A stretch of DNA of 64,000 nt from Annulohypoxylon bovei var. microspora (lineage: Eukaryota > Ascomycota > Sordariomycetes > Xylariales > Hypoxylaceae): the NCBI GenBank assembly GCA_022836615.1, contig MU405211.1, forward strand, positions 1 through 64,000, in the 5' to 3' direction. Numbering within the stretch: the first letter of the stretch is position 1; each line of letters begins with the position of its first letter. Both the position numbers and the translations under genes were made by a program. Under the pieces are notes generated by a model. The model ran no database searches. It was not told where the DNA came from and saw only the letters and a program-made list of their open reading frames with translations. Below, piece by piece: positions 1 to 11,609 of the stretch.

Positions 1-2000
1 TTACATACATTTTATGAGGTGCAATACAAGATGCCCACTGTAGTGGAGTAAATCGCCCCGTTTTACGGTTTTACCATCCCGGCAGAGGTGTACATACAGT
101 ACGAGACACCTTGACACTACCACACAATACGCACCATAGCGAAGTGCTCGATTTTACCCTGTATCAGTCGATATGGGCAGATTCTCAGCTTGATTCTCAC
201 GGACTTAGCATAGTAAAAGAGTGCGACATAACAGAGACACCGATCTTGCGACATGGCAAGCATTGGCCAATGTAGCATTGATCGAACAGAGCACGAGGCA
301 ACTCTTGCAACAGAAAGCTTACTGGGCGAATTCCTCTTCATAATACATACTAGTCTCAGAGGCTTTTGCCTTACCGCTGAATCATCTTTATGCATTCCCT
401 TCGCGAGAATCTTCGGAACAACAACAAGCGGCGTAACTTAGTGTTGCTTGATGCTTGACTGCTTGAGTAGGCTGGTAGGGCATCTAGGGCATCCAGGGCA
501 TAATAGATGGAGCACGGATCGTCCGTTACCTATCCCCAGAATGTTTCCAAAAGTCACAACGCTTGCCTTGGCTTTAGAGAAGAAGAAAAAATAAAAGAAC
601 ACCCACAAACTAGGTACGTACGAGAAAAGTTTGCCGCAAGCGCGTCCTGTCTTGCCTCTTGAGTCTTCACGAGCAATGAATCATCTACTGGTGGGTATAG
701 ATGAAGTAGTCATAATCTAAAAAAGGATACAATCTGGATCATTATCTATTACTGTAGAAACAGTTTTCTACAAAGTTTGATCAGAAGAGAACCGCCTCTT
801 GTTGGCCAAATCAAGGATCTTGCCAACCGCCCGGCGTTCCAATGGCAAAGAGAGCAAAGAGAAAAAGTCATGCGAGTCACGGGTCGATGATTTATGACGA
901 TTTGCCCGACCAGTAAGAGAAAGGGTGGGCGTGCTAACGAGATGAAAAGAGGTGGAGCGTCAGCAGCCTGAACCAGTCTTTCAACTCCCTATGGACAGAG
1001 ATCACACGCACGCCCCCCTTCTCTTCGGCTCGGTCTCTGACTAGCTCGACTAGGATTCTAGGCGTGGTATTAAATATTGGACATGGCTTTTGTTAAGGTG
1101 ACAGTGGCCCACCCTCGACCGTTGAGTGGACCATTTATTTTCGTGTGTCAGACAATCCTTGTCCTCGTATATTACGACGAGCCACGAAGATCTTGGGTCC
1201 TTGTCCAGCCTGGGTTATCCATCCCTCCAGTGGAGCGCCCTAGAAGATACTGGTCCCATTCCTTGACACCTCCCCTTGCTCCCTTCTCTTTGTACTGCTC
1301 CACTCTCGCCAGGCCTTCACAGCTACGCTAGCGCGCCGAATTTCAAGAATAGCGCATGTGTGGGAAAGAAGTAGGGAAGTGGCACCAGTACATAGGTAGG
1401 TCAGACATGGATATGAGCTGGCTATTGATCACTGTGGACTGTGTGTACATAGCAGAAGAGTCAAGCCTAGGGTGGTCGGGGCTTTCTTCTTGAGCCACTC
1501 CAAACACGCAGAAGACAAGAAAGACCCTTGGCAGTTCGAACGGGCTGTTATCTCCAATATCTACATCAACCTCCCAGCTTGCACCTTGCTTTAACCTCAC
1601 ATCATTCATTACCTCCGTTCATTGCAAGAAGCTATCCCGCCCTTCTACCTTAACACTAACTCTTCCGAACTTCGACATCGTCGCCATTGCCGTCGCTATC
1701 AACATTCCCTCAAGCTACACCACTTTGGCCGTCGATATCTGGCATTCTTACACGGCGACTAACTATCCTAATTCCCATGGCCCGTTGACTCGACGCCATA
1801 CCTACATAGACGACCCAGGAAGATAATATATTACACAGCCTCAGGACTTTACCGTGGATTTTCTCCCAGGACGTTGCAATTTGGATCAAGGACGCTGTCC
1901 CCGTAGAGAAGGCCGTTTTCTCATTCCTTTCCTTTTCTGTCAATCTTAGATCCAGTCCCGCCTTTTTACCAGGAGAGGACCCCGTAACCTGTCGCATATC
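1..2000. other. Intergenic and probable kinase 5' leader, no gene seen
   Basis: No convincing coding region was found. The short open frames at 117-395, 1077-1331, 1343-1609 and 1710-2006 have no recognisable family motif and overlap one another on both strands. The last 400 bases are pyrimidine-rich and lie directly before the kinase start, so they probably include its promoter and 5' untranslated leader. Confidence 0.5.
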
Positions 2001-3590
2001 ATGCATAATGTGGCAGCAGCGTACGGATATCCCACGCCTCCGGCATCACCGTCCTACGACAGCACGAAGTGCACCTTTCAACAACCACCTCTCCCAGTCC
2101 AGCCAGTTTGCCAACCTCTATACACCCCGGTTGCCCCAGAGGCAAGACTAGGAAAGTTCCTTGGAGATAGCCTGCAATTAATAGGAATAATTGGAACCGG
2201 TGCCTATGGCGTGGTCTACCTCGCGGTCGACGTCAAGACAGGAATTCGATATGCAGTGAAGACGCTCAGCAAGTTTAACGCGGACGGCTCTCCTTTGGAC
2301 CGACGACAAATCGCCTTCCAGCACCGAGAACTACGTTTACATTATCTAGCTTCGGCACATCCCAACGTTGTCTCCATGCACAAGATTGTTGACGACCCGG
2401 ATTGCATATATGTTGTCCTGGAGTATTGCCCGGAAGGTGACCTGTTCCTCAATATCACAGAGCGAGGACAATATGTTGGTAAGGATCAATTGGCCAAGAG
2501 CGTATTCCTTCAAATCCTGGACGCCGTTGAGCATTGCCATAACCTTGGCATCTACCACCGCGACCTCAAGCCGGAGAACATTCTAGTTTCGAACCGGGGA
2601 GACACGGTGAAGCTGGCAGATTTCGGCTTAGCAACCTCATCAGATCGGTCCGAAGACTACGGTTGCGGATCGACCTTCTACATGTCACCAGGTAGGATTT
2701 CTTCGGGATCCTTAACAAACTCTTGGGGATATACTAACTAGTGTCTTTTCACTTTTACAGAATGCCTGGACCCGTCATCCCGAAGGCCATTTTATTACTG
2801 CGCCCCAAATGATGTATGGAGCCTTGGTGTTATCCTGGTGAACTTGACCTGTGGCCGTAATCCGTGGAAGCAGGCCTCTTTTGAAGATTCCACATACCGT
2901 GCCTTCACCCGGAGTCAGGATTTCTTACGGACCATCTTACCATTGTCGGATGAACTCAACAATATCTTAGGGCGGATCTTTACCCGCAACCCTGATCACA
3001 GAATTACGTTACCAGAACTTCGGAACAGCATCCTGGCTTGTTCCAACTTTACGATATCCCCTACGGCGACTGCACCTCAGGTCCTGCCGACCCCGCCCAC
3101 TTCGCCTGGGCCCATTGAATACGTTGTTGATTGCGAAGACGCAATTATCGAGGACTTGTCATATGACGCGCCACAATCACCCGCCTCCTCTACCACAGAC
3201 TCCGACATGGAGTCGACATGTTCATCCGACGATGGATCCTTGACTTCGAGTGTTTCGACCATCGACGACCTTGACGATGACGACTTCGTCATCACGGACG
3301 ACGAGATCCCTCCAGCCCAGGAGCCAGTGATGTATGATTCAGAGGAAGCCAAAGTTATGTTTCCACAGGAATTTGTGCCACAGTACTCCGGGCCTACTGT
3401 TGAGCCTTGCCAGCCTTGCCAACCCTGCGCAGTCCAGGTTCCTGTGCAGGCCAATTGTGCACCAACCAAGTTCGCCTTCCCATATTTCTGGGAAGTAGTG
3501 AATAGGTACACTCAACCCCCACCCATACACCATACCATTCCCTTTCATCCACAGGTTCCTCTTTTCTCCAACTTCCAGGGCTGCTATTAG
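2001..3590 (+). CDS. Ran1/Vhs1/Sks1-like serine/threonine protein kinase
   Basis: Two exons, 2001-2691 and 2761-3590, give about 506 residues. The 69-nt intron has a GTAGGA donor, an ATACTAAC branch site and a TTTTACAG acceptor, and splicing completes the activation segment as MSPECLD. The kinase domain spans about residues 58-330: glycine loop GTGAYG (65-70), Lys87 in YAVKTL, HRDLKPEN (186-193), DFG (207-209). The domain order and the FYMSPE segment fit the fungal Ran1/Pat1-Vhs1-Sks1 group, which acts in nutrient and meiotic signalling in yeasts; that role is inferred here. The C-terminal third is not kinase: a Ser/Asp-rich acidic stretch followed by a short CQPCQPC repeat and a Pro-rich tail. 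The N-terminus has PTPPASP-type phosphosite motifs. The start is the first in-frame ATG, next to a well-matched N-terminus. Confidence 0.9.
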
Positions 3591-4676
3591 CTACAATGAT
3601 TCATGCGTAACTGTCCTCCCTATCCTGGGAGCGCCTTTACCCAAGGTCGCGTTGCTTCTATTGCCGTGTTTCTGGAATAAATTAAGGTCACGAGTATTAT
3701 GCCACGGACAGCCCGGTCCATGGGCCAGGACCAAAAAACTACTAAGGATTTACTTCGACAAAAATATTTCAACTTGATATTACGTTATAATGCACAAATT
3801 CCATTGGATCCTTCAGGAATATAACCGGAAATCTATACCCAAAAATGGAGCCTAAAAAGGTCGCGTACGTATGCGACACAAAAATCTGGAGCCCAGATGC
3901 CCTTCAAACCTTCAAACCTGTACTTACTTCAACATCATGTGTTTTCTTTGTTTTAATCAGCGTGGAGTTGGTGGATGATTTGAGAGATGAGGATCAACCC
4001 CCTAAAGACCACGGACCCAAGGAGCCATATCTCGTTACAATCCGGGACTGAATAGGAAAGCATTGTTAAACGGCGCAGGACATACAACTGGAAGATGTTC
4101 AAAGCAGGGAGGCTTATTTGCAACACATTTTGTTACTTTTCTAATCTGTCGTTTTGCACGGGATGCATTTTACAAGGGGGGGATGGATGTCTGATACTTT
4201 CGCTTGGATGATACCAACGTTTTTTCTTGGATACACGGGATATTCGGGTCTCTATTTCGGAGAACCACTGGGAAAAAGTTCATCGAGACCGGTTTTACGG
4301 TTGGGAGATGGGATTTGAATAGACCAGACAAAAAAGGGCCAATAACCCTGCCGCGCTTCAACGACATCCGTTGGCGCAACATTATACGTTCTACCTATGG
4401 ACACCGATACCAAGCTACGGTGATCCTCTTGGGAGCTATCAGAAAGACGACAAACGTCGATAGGCTCGCCAAAACCCAATACAATGTTTTTGCGGACAGT
4501 CGCAATAACCACAAAAATAAAAAATAGTTCAACTCTACAACCGCGCACAAAGTGGTGGTGCCTCGTGATCGTTGCTTTGAAGCATCTTGAGAAGTCTCAA
4601 CATCGTCTAACCCAATAGCTTAGGAGTAGTCTGTTCATCTCACCACTGCCACGAACCTGCCATGTCCAGGTCATCC

Positions 4677-4701
4677 CACTAACACTAACACTAATACTAA
4701 C
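4677..4701 (+). repeat. Tandem CACTAA / branch-point-like repeat
   Basis: Four consecutive CTAAC/CTAAT units are followed 18 bases later by a pyrimidine-rich CTCTCACCAG. This looks like the end of a fungal intron with redundant branch points, although no flanking coding exon could be recognised. Confidence 0.5.
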
Positions 4702-5223
4702 ATATTTTCCTCTCACCAGTCTTAGAATCTATCGAAAACACCTGACGGAGTCGACGATCATCGAACATACCAACCTTCTATGTCAAGGCTGACGGCTCCA
4801 ATATCCTCGCCCCTGATTGGACGAAAGCGGGCGACGCCACTCGCCTTACTTTACCAGGGCAGGGCTTGCAAGTGTGCATCGGCTTGCATATCGCTCTGTT
4901 CTCATAATCACATTTCTGCCGTCGATGCAACGCAAGCCTGCATTAGCTTCCACGGCCGTCCCAAGGCCGAGCCAAGAAAAAGGTGGTCTCCAGACTAGAC
5001 CAAGTAAAGTAGTCCCCTTTTTTATTTTCCTGCCATAGCTGCCATAGGTATTTCTCGTTCTTCGCTCTTCTAATCTTTCTTCGCGTCACTTGGCTTCGGC
5101 TTCTTCCTCCTCTGGCCGGAACGTTCGCTGATGAACGAACATGCGCTTGCGAAATCGCAATTTGGCGAAAAGAAATATTAATAAAAGCCCTCACTCAGAC
5201 TAACTACTACATACGTACCTAGG

Positions 5224-5244
5224 TACATACATACATACATACAT
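5224..5244. repeat. (TACA)n microsatellite
   Basis: Five tandem TACA units directly follow a palindromic TACCTAGGTA element in the gene-poor stretch. Confidence 0.85.
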
Positions 5245-8200
5245 TCAATACGCCAAAGAGAACGAGGCGCGAGGTCTTGGCGAACCGATGGGCTGCCTAA
5301 ACCCGCGCTCGAGGCATGATTGGATAGGTACCTTTTCTCCATCTATCGCCGCTACTACGTAGAACGATACGGTACGGTACTTTTCTGGCATGGAGAGAGG
5401 TTATGGGTTTGGGGACTCGTGGACTATGGGACGGTTCCCCGTTTGGGTCGCAAAAGGGAAAGCAAGCCAGGCGCAGATCCTTGGTGCCCACGAAATTTGT
5501 TCACGATACGGGGCAGGTCGAGCAGTCATCACGCTACATCATGTAGGTATTCACAGTCTCATCTCGACCCTACTGCACGGTAATACCGTATATATGTATG
5601 TACGTACATGTCTAGTATGTAGGTAGATGAGAAAAAAGAACACCAGCCTTGCTGGATCGCATGTTTTATGCGCCCGCGATGTCAGGACTTGCAGTAGCTC
5701 GAGGCTTTTCTGCTTCTATAAGGGTACTATGAGTATTATAGTATAGTGGAATAATACTTCGAGACCCTTCCCGTCGTAGTAGTGGCAGCGTTCGAAGGTC
5801 GTACATAAATATTTTATTTCCCTTATGTCGCAGTGCATATTATCTGCTTCCTATACTCGACTCTGCCTAGTGCGCTCCCGGCGCGTTGGTGTGGGTGGAA
5901 AGGGAAGAGTGGTCTATACTGCATAGCGGTTTATTTTTTAATTCTCTATGTTTTTTTTCCTTGATTATTATACTTCTTCTCTCGCACACCTCCCTTTGCT
6001 AACTCCCTACCCGGCGAATCAGCTTCGACGCGGGCGCGTGCCCCCTAGTCCGTCCTGCGCATGCAGGTCGATGGTTTAGGTATTGCGATGGGGGACCTTC
6101 ACCCCCCCTTGCTTTTTCGCGTGGTGATTGGAGCGATGGCTGGGTTCGCTAGCACATGGCGGTGAAAGGTCTTCTTCTATGCGAATATGCGACTGCTCTT
6201 CTTCTTCTTCCACGCCTTCGCGCTGGATCCCGTCTTCCGGCTCAGCAATCTCCTCCTGGGGCTAGAATTCGATCCCTTAAGATCCTGAGGCTTTCCCGTA
6301 CGTGACGACCCACTCCCCCGTAGGCTGCGTAGTTCGTTCGTCCGATGATATTAAGAAATAAATATGTATATAGATAAAAAAAGACATGCTTTGATGAGAC
6401 ACGGACGGAGATTGGATCAGATGGCTTGAAAGAGGGCTGCTTACGATCACCGTTACAATGCCGCTTGCTTCCGAGTGGAGAGGCATATTCATTTCTTACA
6501 GAGGATGCTATTGAAGAGTCAATATTATGGAGTTACATGCGCGTAGATTTCTTTCGGTTCGCATAGCGCAGGCACCAAAGGGCTGGCTTGCTTGCTCTGC
6601 ATCGTAGCTGTCATCTTTCAATTTCCCAAGGGTTCACGGCGCGCCCATTCGTCGGCTCGCCGTCGCAGATCCATATCAGGACCCGTTGGTTCGATCGGCT
6701 ACGTGTGAGTCGCGCTCCGCAAACATAGCATCTGTGCCTGACTAAGTCCGCTATTTTTCGAGGGCGACAGGGGCAGAGACGAAGAGAAGGGATCCGAAAT
6801 ACGATACGATTGCAAGCAAATCGGAGCGGTACGCCCAGCTTAATCTCTACCCAGGTCGCCAGACCCGCGGTTCGATGAGGGCATCGCCAACCCAAAAAGG
6901 TGGCTCGCAGCCTCCACAATGCCCGTTGTCACTCTGAATCGTACAGCTAGGTACCTATCGAACAGTAGATTCCAGCAGCTAGTAGCAGATAGAAGATAGA
7001 AGCTAGTAGCTAGAAGCGAAAGTTATTGCGCCCACATGTGTGGGGGAAGAGGGCGTGCGTATTGAAGTGACGTGGTCCCGTTCGACAAAGGGGGAATATT
7101 CTTCTTTCTTTCTCTCTTTCTCTCTCGTTTCCTAGCCCCGAAATTATAAGATTGGGGCGGTGCAAATCGCTTTCGATCTATGATCATCTCGCCGCGCTAC
7201 TCATTGGGTCGCGCCCATCCCCCCCACATTTGCCGTCCTGGCCTGTTCCATAAACTCCCATAGTCTACGTAGTCGAGTCGTGGCACCTGATCCTCCTCAA
7301 CTGCGTGTCATCTCGATTTATTTCCACGCTGGGAAAGCCAGGCACGCTAAAAGGGGACTTGTACGTGGAGATGGCCGCGGGTTGCTATCCGTTTCTGGGG
7401 CCAAATCTTCTGAGCAGCGAATCCTTTAGGGTCACGAATTATCTCTTGGCGTCCCAATGGAGCTATCGTCGTTATCAACCCTCGTCTGGGTCAGGTGCCT
7501 GACGGAAGCCCTCTTCTGATTTCGTAGAAGGCTTCGCTTAGGAAGTAAGGCTTCCCTTCTCCACTGACGGTCTTGTTCAGATCGTATAGGCGGGCAAAGA
7601 GGACGTCCCTGACAAGCGACCCAGCATAGCATATGGACCCTAACAAATATTGATTGCGTGTCTACCTACATACGGTGTCTATCTCCATGACACCTCTACC
7701 TGAACAGAATCCAATCCTGCCTATGCCGTGCACGCATGCCCAGGCAAAAATCATTAAAGAGAGGTAATTTTATCCAGTCTCATTGGGTTTCCAATAGTCG
7801 CAGAGCAGATCTGCGGGATAGTAAGCAGAGCCCTTCAGGGACGTTCCACAGCGTCTACACAGTACCTTGCCGTCGTAATATTGTCTCAGCACATTCATGC
7901 GGTCAACCTACGGCAAGTGAACAGACGAACGACAGGCGGGCGGGATAATTACCGCAGCCCCCACCATCTTTTACAGCGCAGCGGACATTAGGTCGCGTGT
8001 GTTTCCGCCCCCCTTGCCGATGCGGAGGCGGTGGAGGCGCTTTGGGCGGAGCCGAGGGACGCGGACAAGATTCTAGGTATCGTGTCTCGATATCATTAGC
8101 GGCGCGTCGCATAGCTCTGGCATTATAACCATGCCGGATCTACTCCTCACGCCAATGGTAGGGTTTGTTGTGAGAGAACACGAGGGTATTTGCGGCTCCG

Positions 8201-10505
8201 CGTGGACTGTTTTGTTTCGGCTTATTTTAGCCAGTCCCATCCCTCGCATTACGAGCTGACGCTGGTCCTGACCCAGCAGCTGTTTCGTGTCAGGCAACGT
8301 TCGGACAGGTCTGAGCTTTCCCTCTCTCCTCAGGGCACCTGCTACCTAGTCTAGGGCTACGTTGGTCATGCGCTGATGACAGAAATGTCCATTGTTGTGG
8401 TAGACTGTAGTAAGTGAGACCGAGGGGCGCGACTGTACGCCGGTCCGAGCTTCACGATTCACCAACCATCCGAGTTATGTAAACCAATCGACGCTAGTGG
8501 GTGAAACAGTTTATGTACACTTTGATATAGCTATAATCTCAGCCTGCTGGTTTACGCGTGTCAGACTTCTCGGAACCTACCATACTGCTATGGTGTGTAG
8601 TATGCGCTGAGGCTGAATGTCTTACAGTAGATAATGGGTTATCGGGTAAGCTTGGGTGGTGGCAGCCAACAGGGAACGATATCCTGCCTCAAATTGGGTT
8701 GGTCCCAGTAATCAATCGCCCGAGGCTGGTGTCGAGCCACGTAAGTAATATCGAAAGTCCCTTAAGGGTCAGCAGTTGCCAATTCGCAACATCCGTCCCT
8801 ATCATCGTGGCGTCCGGCGTACATAGCCCTGCATCTTCCCTTCGTCGTCTAGGGCTTCTTTTCACGTTTACCCCCATATGTGAGACCAATATGTCTGTGA
8901 TGACGAGAGATGGGCGCAATGGCAGCAACAAACAACGTGACGCTTGGGTTCTGCACTTGCTTTTTCCGTCCCTTCGACTAGAAAATTCGCGCTCAACGTG
9001 GCCCCCTCACGGTTCATTCCATACCATGGCATCGGAAAAGATAGCGACGCCCGAATACCACTTCATCAGAGTCAGGCAAGGCTAACAAGCATTTGTTTTC
9101 GTCTGATGTCTCTGAGCTAGGCAGACACAGGAGAAATCCTGCCTACCACGTGCGAGACATGTCGATATGTCAGCGTGGGTGTCTCACTACTCCTATCTAC
9201 CGAATATGCCACCAACACTAGACAGGTGATCGACGATGCTGTGTTTCTCCAAGGAGCAAGAATCACAGAGACTATTCTTGTTTTCCGCCCAAGCGGCTTC
9301 TCAGGGAGCAAGGCTGGAGTAACCCATTATCTAGCGCCGTTAGGGGCGCCGGTATAACCGCATATTTAAATAACAACTCATCAGATATTGCAGAGATCGG
9401 CAACCGGCACTTTCTATTGGGAGTTTAGATCGCATCTAGATTCGTCCCTGAGATCTGTCCTGCAAGCCTCAAGTGGGACCTTCGGTGATCGTTCTGTTCC
9501 GTTGTCCTCCACCGGGCGAGCTATTAATGAAAAGTTGCGACTCCCAACAGCACCATTCGGAGATTTCGTTTCTAGCTCATCCTCACCTCCCGTATCCACT
9601 GACTAGCATCGCAGAACTATCCACCGAGTCGTCATGTGATACACTATACGTCCGGTCATCGATATATGGAGATAGGGGCACCAACATGACGAGAATGGCT
9701 ATTAGAGTTGGTAGCTGAAGGCTCAAGGTTTTACCCGAGGGCTAGGTCCGGGTTTGATTCGGTGTCGTGACTAAGTGAGTGACGACTTATGTGGTCGGGA
9801 TGATTGGAAACTTTACCTAGGCTTCAGCATTCTTTCGAGAGTATCTCAGCTGAGTTCATCGTAACTATTACGTTATTTTATCCCATTAGAGCTATAGTCT
9901 GACGGCTCCTTTTAGTATAATGCTAGAGCTACCAGCTAGAAGCTCTAGCGCGAGTCCCTTCGAGCATATAGATCTTTAATAGCTACCTTGATGCCCTTAC
10001 TCTAGTTGATATTATCATAGTCCGGTGTGGTTTAGTAATCGCTGGTGTGCTCAATTTGAGTTTAGGGCTGAGCTTCTAGAATATTTCTAGTCTCAATTAT
10101 TTCGTTCTTCTATCTAAGCCATACGCTGCCCCATACTCGGCAACTGACTCACGCCATCGTGGAGACAGTGAGAAGAGAGTCGCCGAGTTTCTATCCGTCA
10201 AAGGTTCTCGCCTGACTTTCACCGCCGTTATATCCGATAAAGTAGTCTCAGCTGCCTAATTGAGGAATTATCGAGTCTGTGGCTAGCTGGAGAAGTCTCG
10301 CTTGACCCATCTTGGTCAGGTTAGATGGTCAATGGCCTAAAATTCGAATCATGAATACGAAGCTATTAGTAACCCTATAACTGATCAAATAGAATTACGA
10401 CTCGTAAGATAAAGTCAGGAGGTAGTGATCTGAGCTCAGCAGTCACCTATTACTATAGCTTAGCATACCTAAGCTGAACATAGCTTCACGAGCTACATAC
10501 CTGGA

Positions 10506-10525
10506 TAGGTAGGTAGGTAGGTAGG
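10506..10525. repeat. (TAGG)5 microsatellite
   Basis: Five perfect TAGG units. The same tetranucleotide recurs singly or in palindromic ACCTAGGT form in most intergenic regions of this window. Confidence 0.9.
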
Positions 10526-10777
10526 TAAGGAGGTGGTGTTGAAACGAAAATAGATCCATAATAATAAAAACTAGTATCTAACTACTGCGACGACCTATGT
10601 AAGTAGATCTGACCTGAGAGCGACCGAAGAAGATAGAAGCCCGGATATCACTAGCGCCCATAGCTCCCCTTTCTTGCTCTTCTCTTTTTTTTCGTACAAG
10701 GAAATCCCTTCTCAGACAAAATCCCAGTCGCCCCCATAATCGAGATTGTCGGCGAGTACCGTCAGCCTCGTACGCAT

Positions 10778-11452
10778 CTAGTCGCTGACCTCGATGGGGC
10801 CGCCCGGGACCACAGGGTCGGGGGTCATCGGGCCGCTGGGGAAGGCCGGGGCCGGGATGAAGGGCCCGCCGGGGATGACGCCTGAGCCGAAAGGCACGTC
10901 GCGCTTTCCCGGTACAAAAGTAGTCGTGGTGCCGTCGGGGGACTGCACGATGGTGATGCCGTACTTGGTCAGGAGCTCGTCCTTGATGGCGGCAATGCGC
11001 TTGGCGATGGGCTTGGGCGGCTGCGCCCAGGAGTGGATCAGGGTCTCGTACTCGAGCTCCAGAGCCGTGATATGCGCCTTCACGGGGTCGGTGCTGCCGT
11101 CCCCGATCCCGATCGTGTCCTGACGCTTCTTCTTGTCCGACGGGTTGAGCCCGCCTGTGATGGGCGGTAGAATTATAACATCCTGGCGCTTCTTGTCCGA
11201 TGGTTCGAGACCGCCGGTGATGGGGGGCAGGATTACGTCCTGGCGCTTCTTGGTTGAGGGCTCTAGACCCCCCGTGATGGGCGGCAGGAGGGTGAAGGTC
11301 GGCGGCGGTGGTTGGCTACCTGATCCGGGGAACCAGGTGCCCGGGTCGGTCCATTGAAACTGCCTCCTCTCCACCGTCTTCGTCGGCTCGGAAATAGGGG
11401 CCGCGGAGACCAGAGCCGCGAGGGCTAGGGCGATGATGCCAGCTCGGTGCAT
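10778..11452 (-). CDS. Secreted Kex2-processed repeat protein (KEP/RiPP-precursor-like)
   Basis: A 224-residue single-exon protein. Residues 1-18 form a signal peptide (Leu/Ala-rich core, cleavage near VSA-AP), followed by a short propeptide ending in RR at 29-30. Three copies of LPPITGGL(E/N)PS begin at residues 56, 75 and 95. Each is closed by a basic site, KKR (68-70), KKR (87-89) or KKKR (107-110), and the residue after each site, and after RR30, is Gln. Further KR pairs lie at 151-152 and 183-184. Residues 111-182 form a non-repeated segment with an amphipathic helix-like stretch, and the tail is Gly/Pro-rich. Kexin cleavage in the Golgi would release peptides of about 16-17 residues with Gln at the N-terminus, which could cyclise to pyroglutamate (inference). 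The layout matches fungal kexin-processed repeat proteins and dikaritin RiPP precursors, but no UstYa (DUF3328) or tyrosinase gene is in the window. Function is unknown. Confidence 0.8.
   Translation of the reverse strand: MHRAGIIALALAALVSAAPISEPTKTVERRQFQWTDPGTWFPGSGSQPPPPTFTLLPPITGGLEPSTKKRQDVILPPITGGLEPSDKKRQDVIILPPITGGLNPSDKKKRQDTIGIGDGSTDPVKAHITALELEYETLIHSWAQPPKPIAKRIAAIKDELLTKYGITIVQSPDGTTTTFVPGKRDVPFGSGVIPGGPFIPAPAFPSGPMTPDPVVPGGPIEVSD
11123..11287 (-). repeat. Three-fold coding repeat inside the Kex2-processed protein
   Basis: The three copies encode LPPITGGL(E/N)PS. Over the first eight codons they differ only at synonymous third positions: Leu CTG/CTG/CTA, Pro CCG/CCC/CCG, Thr ACG/ACC/ACA, Gly GGG/GGC/GGC, Gly GGT/GGT/GGG, Leu CTA/CTC/CTC. 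The only replacement in the unit is Glu to Asn in the third copy. Confidence 0.9.
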
Positions 11453-11600
11453 GGCAGATGTATTTGACTTGGCGAAGGTAAGGATTGGATCCCAGGTTCT
11501 TGGGTTATAATACGTATTCTAGATGATTGAGAAAATTTGTTCTTAATGTTGTCGGTCTGTTCTCCAAATAGCCTTGATCGTCGCCCACCCTCACCCACAT

Positions 11601-11609
11601 TTATATAAA
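11601..11609 (-). promoter_or_regulatory. TATA-box-like element of the Kex2-repeat gene
   Basis: TTTATATAA on the minus strand, about 150 bases before the ATG at 11452, is well placed for a short leader. It is assigned by sequence and position only. Confidence 0.4.

Larger units (their letters stand above)
3591..10777. other. 7.2-kb gene-poor region
   Basis: I see no supportable gene over 7.2 kb. Short open frames occur (for example 4204-4527, 6611-6919 minus, 8558-9085) but none shows a family motif, a plausible spliced extension or codon bias like the neighbours. The stretch contains microsatellite-like ACAT and TAGG runs, a pyrimidine tract near 7100-7126, and an intron-end-like segment near 4677-4719. 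It could be a decayed repeat region or hold noncoding transcripts; neither can be shown by eye. Confidence 0.5.

Noticed and set aside
6688..6705. tRNA B-box-like GGTTCGAT
   Set aside because: No matching A box or cloverleaf around it; similar chance hits near 6870 and 27277 also fail.
8558..9085. Plus-strand open frame of 175 codons in the gene-poor region
   Set aside because: No family motif, no signal peptide, mixed composition and a competing minus frame at 8689-8931; length alone is not enough.
10506..10525. Telomere-like repeat
   Set aside because: The unit is TAGG, not TTAGGG, the run is short, and the same motif is scattered all over the intergenic DNA.
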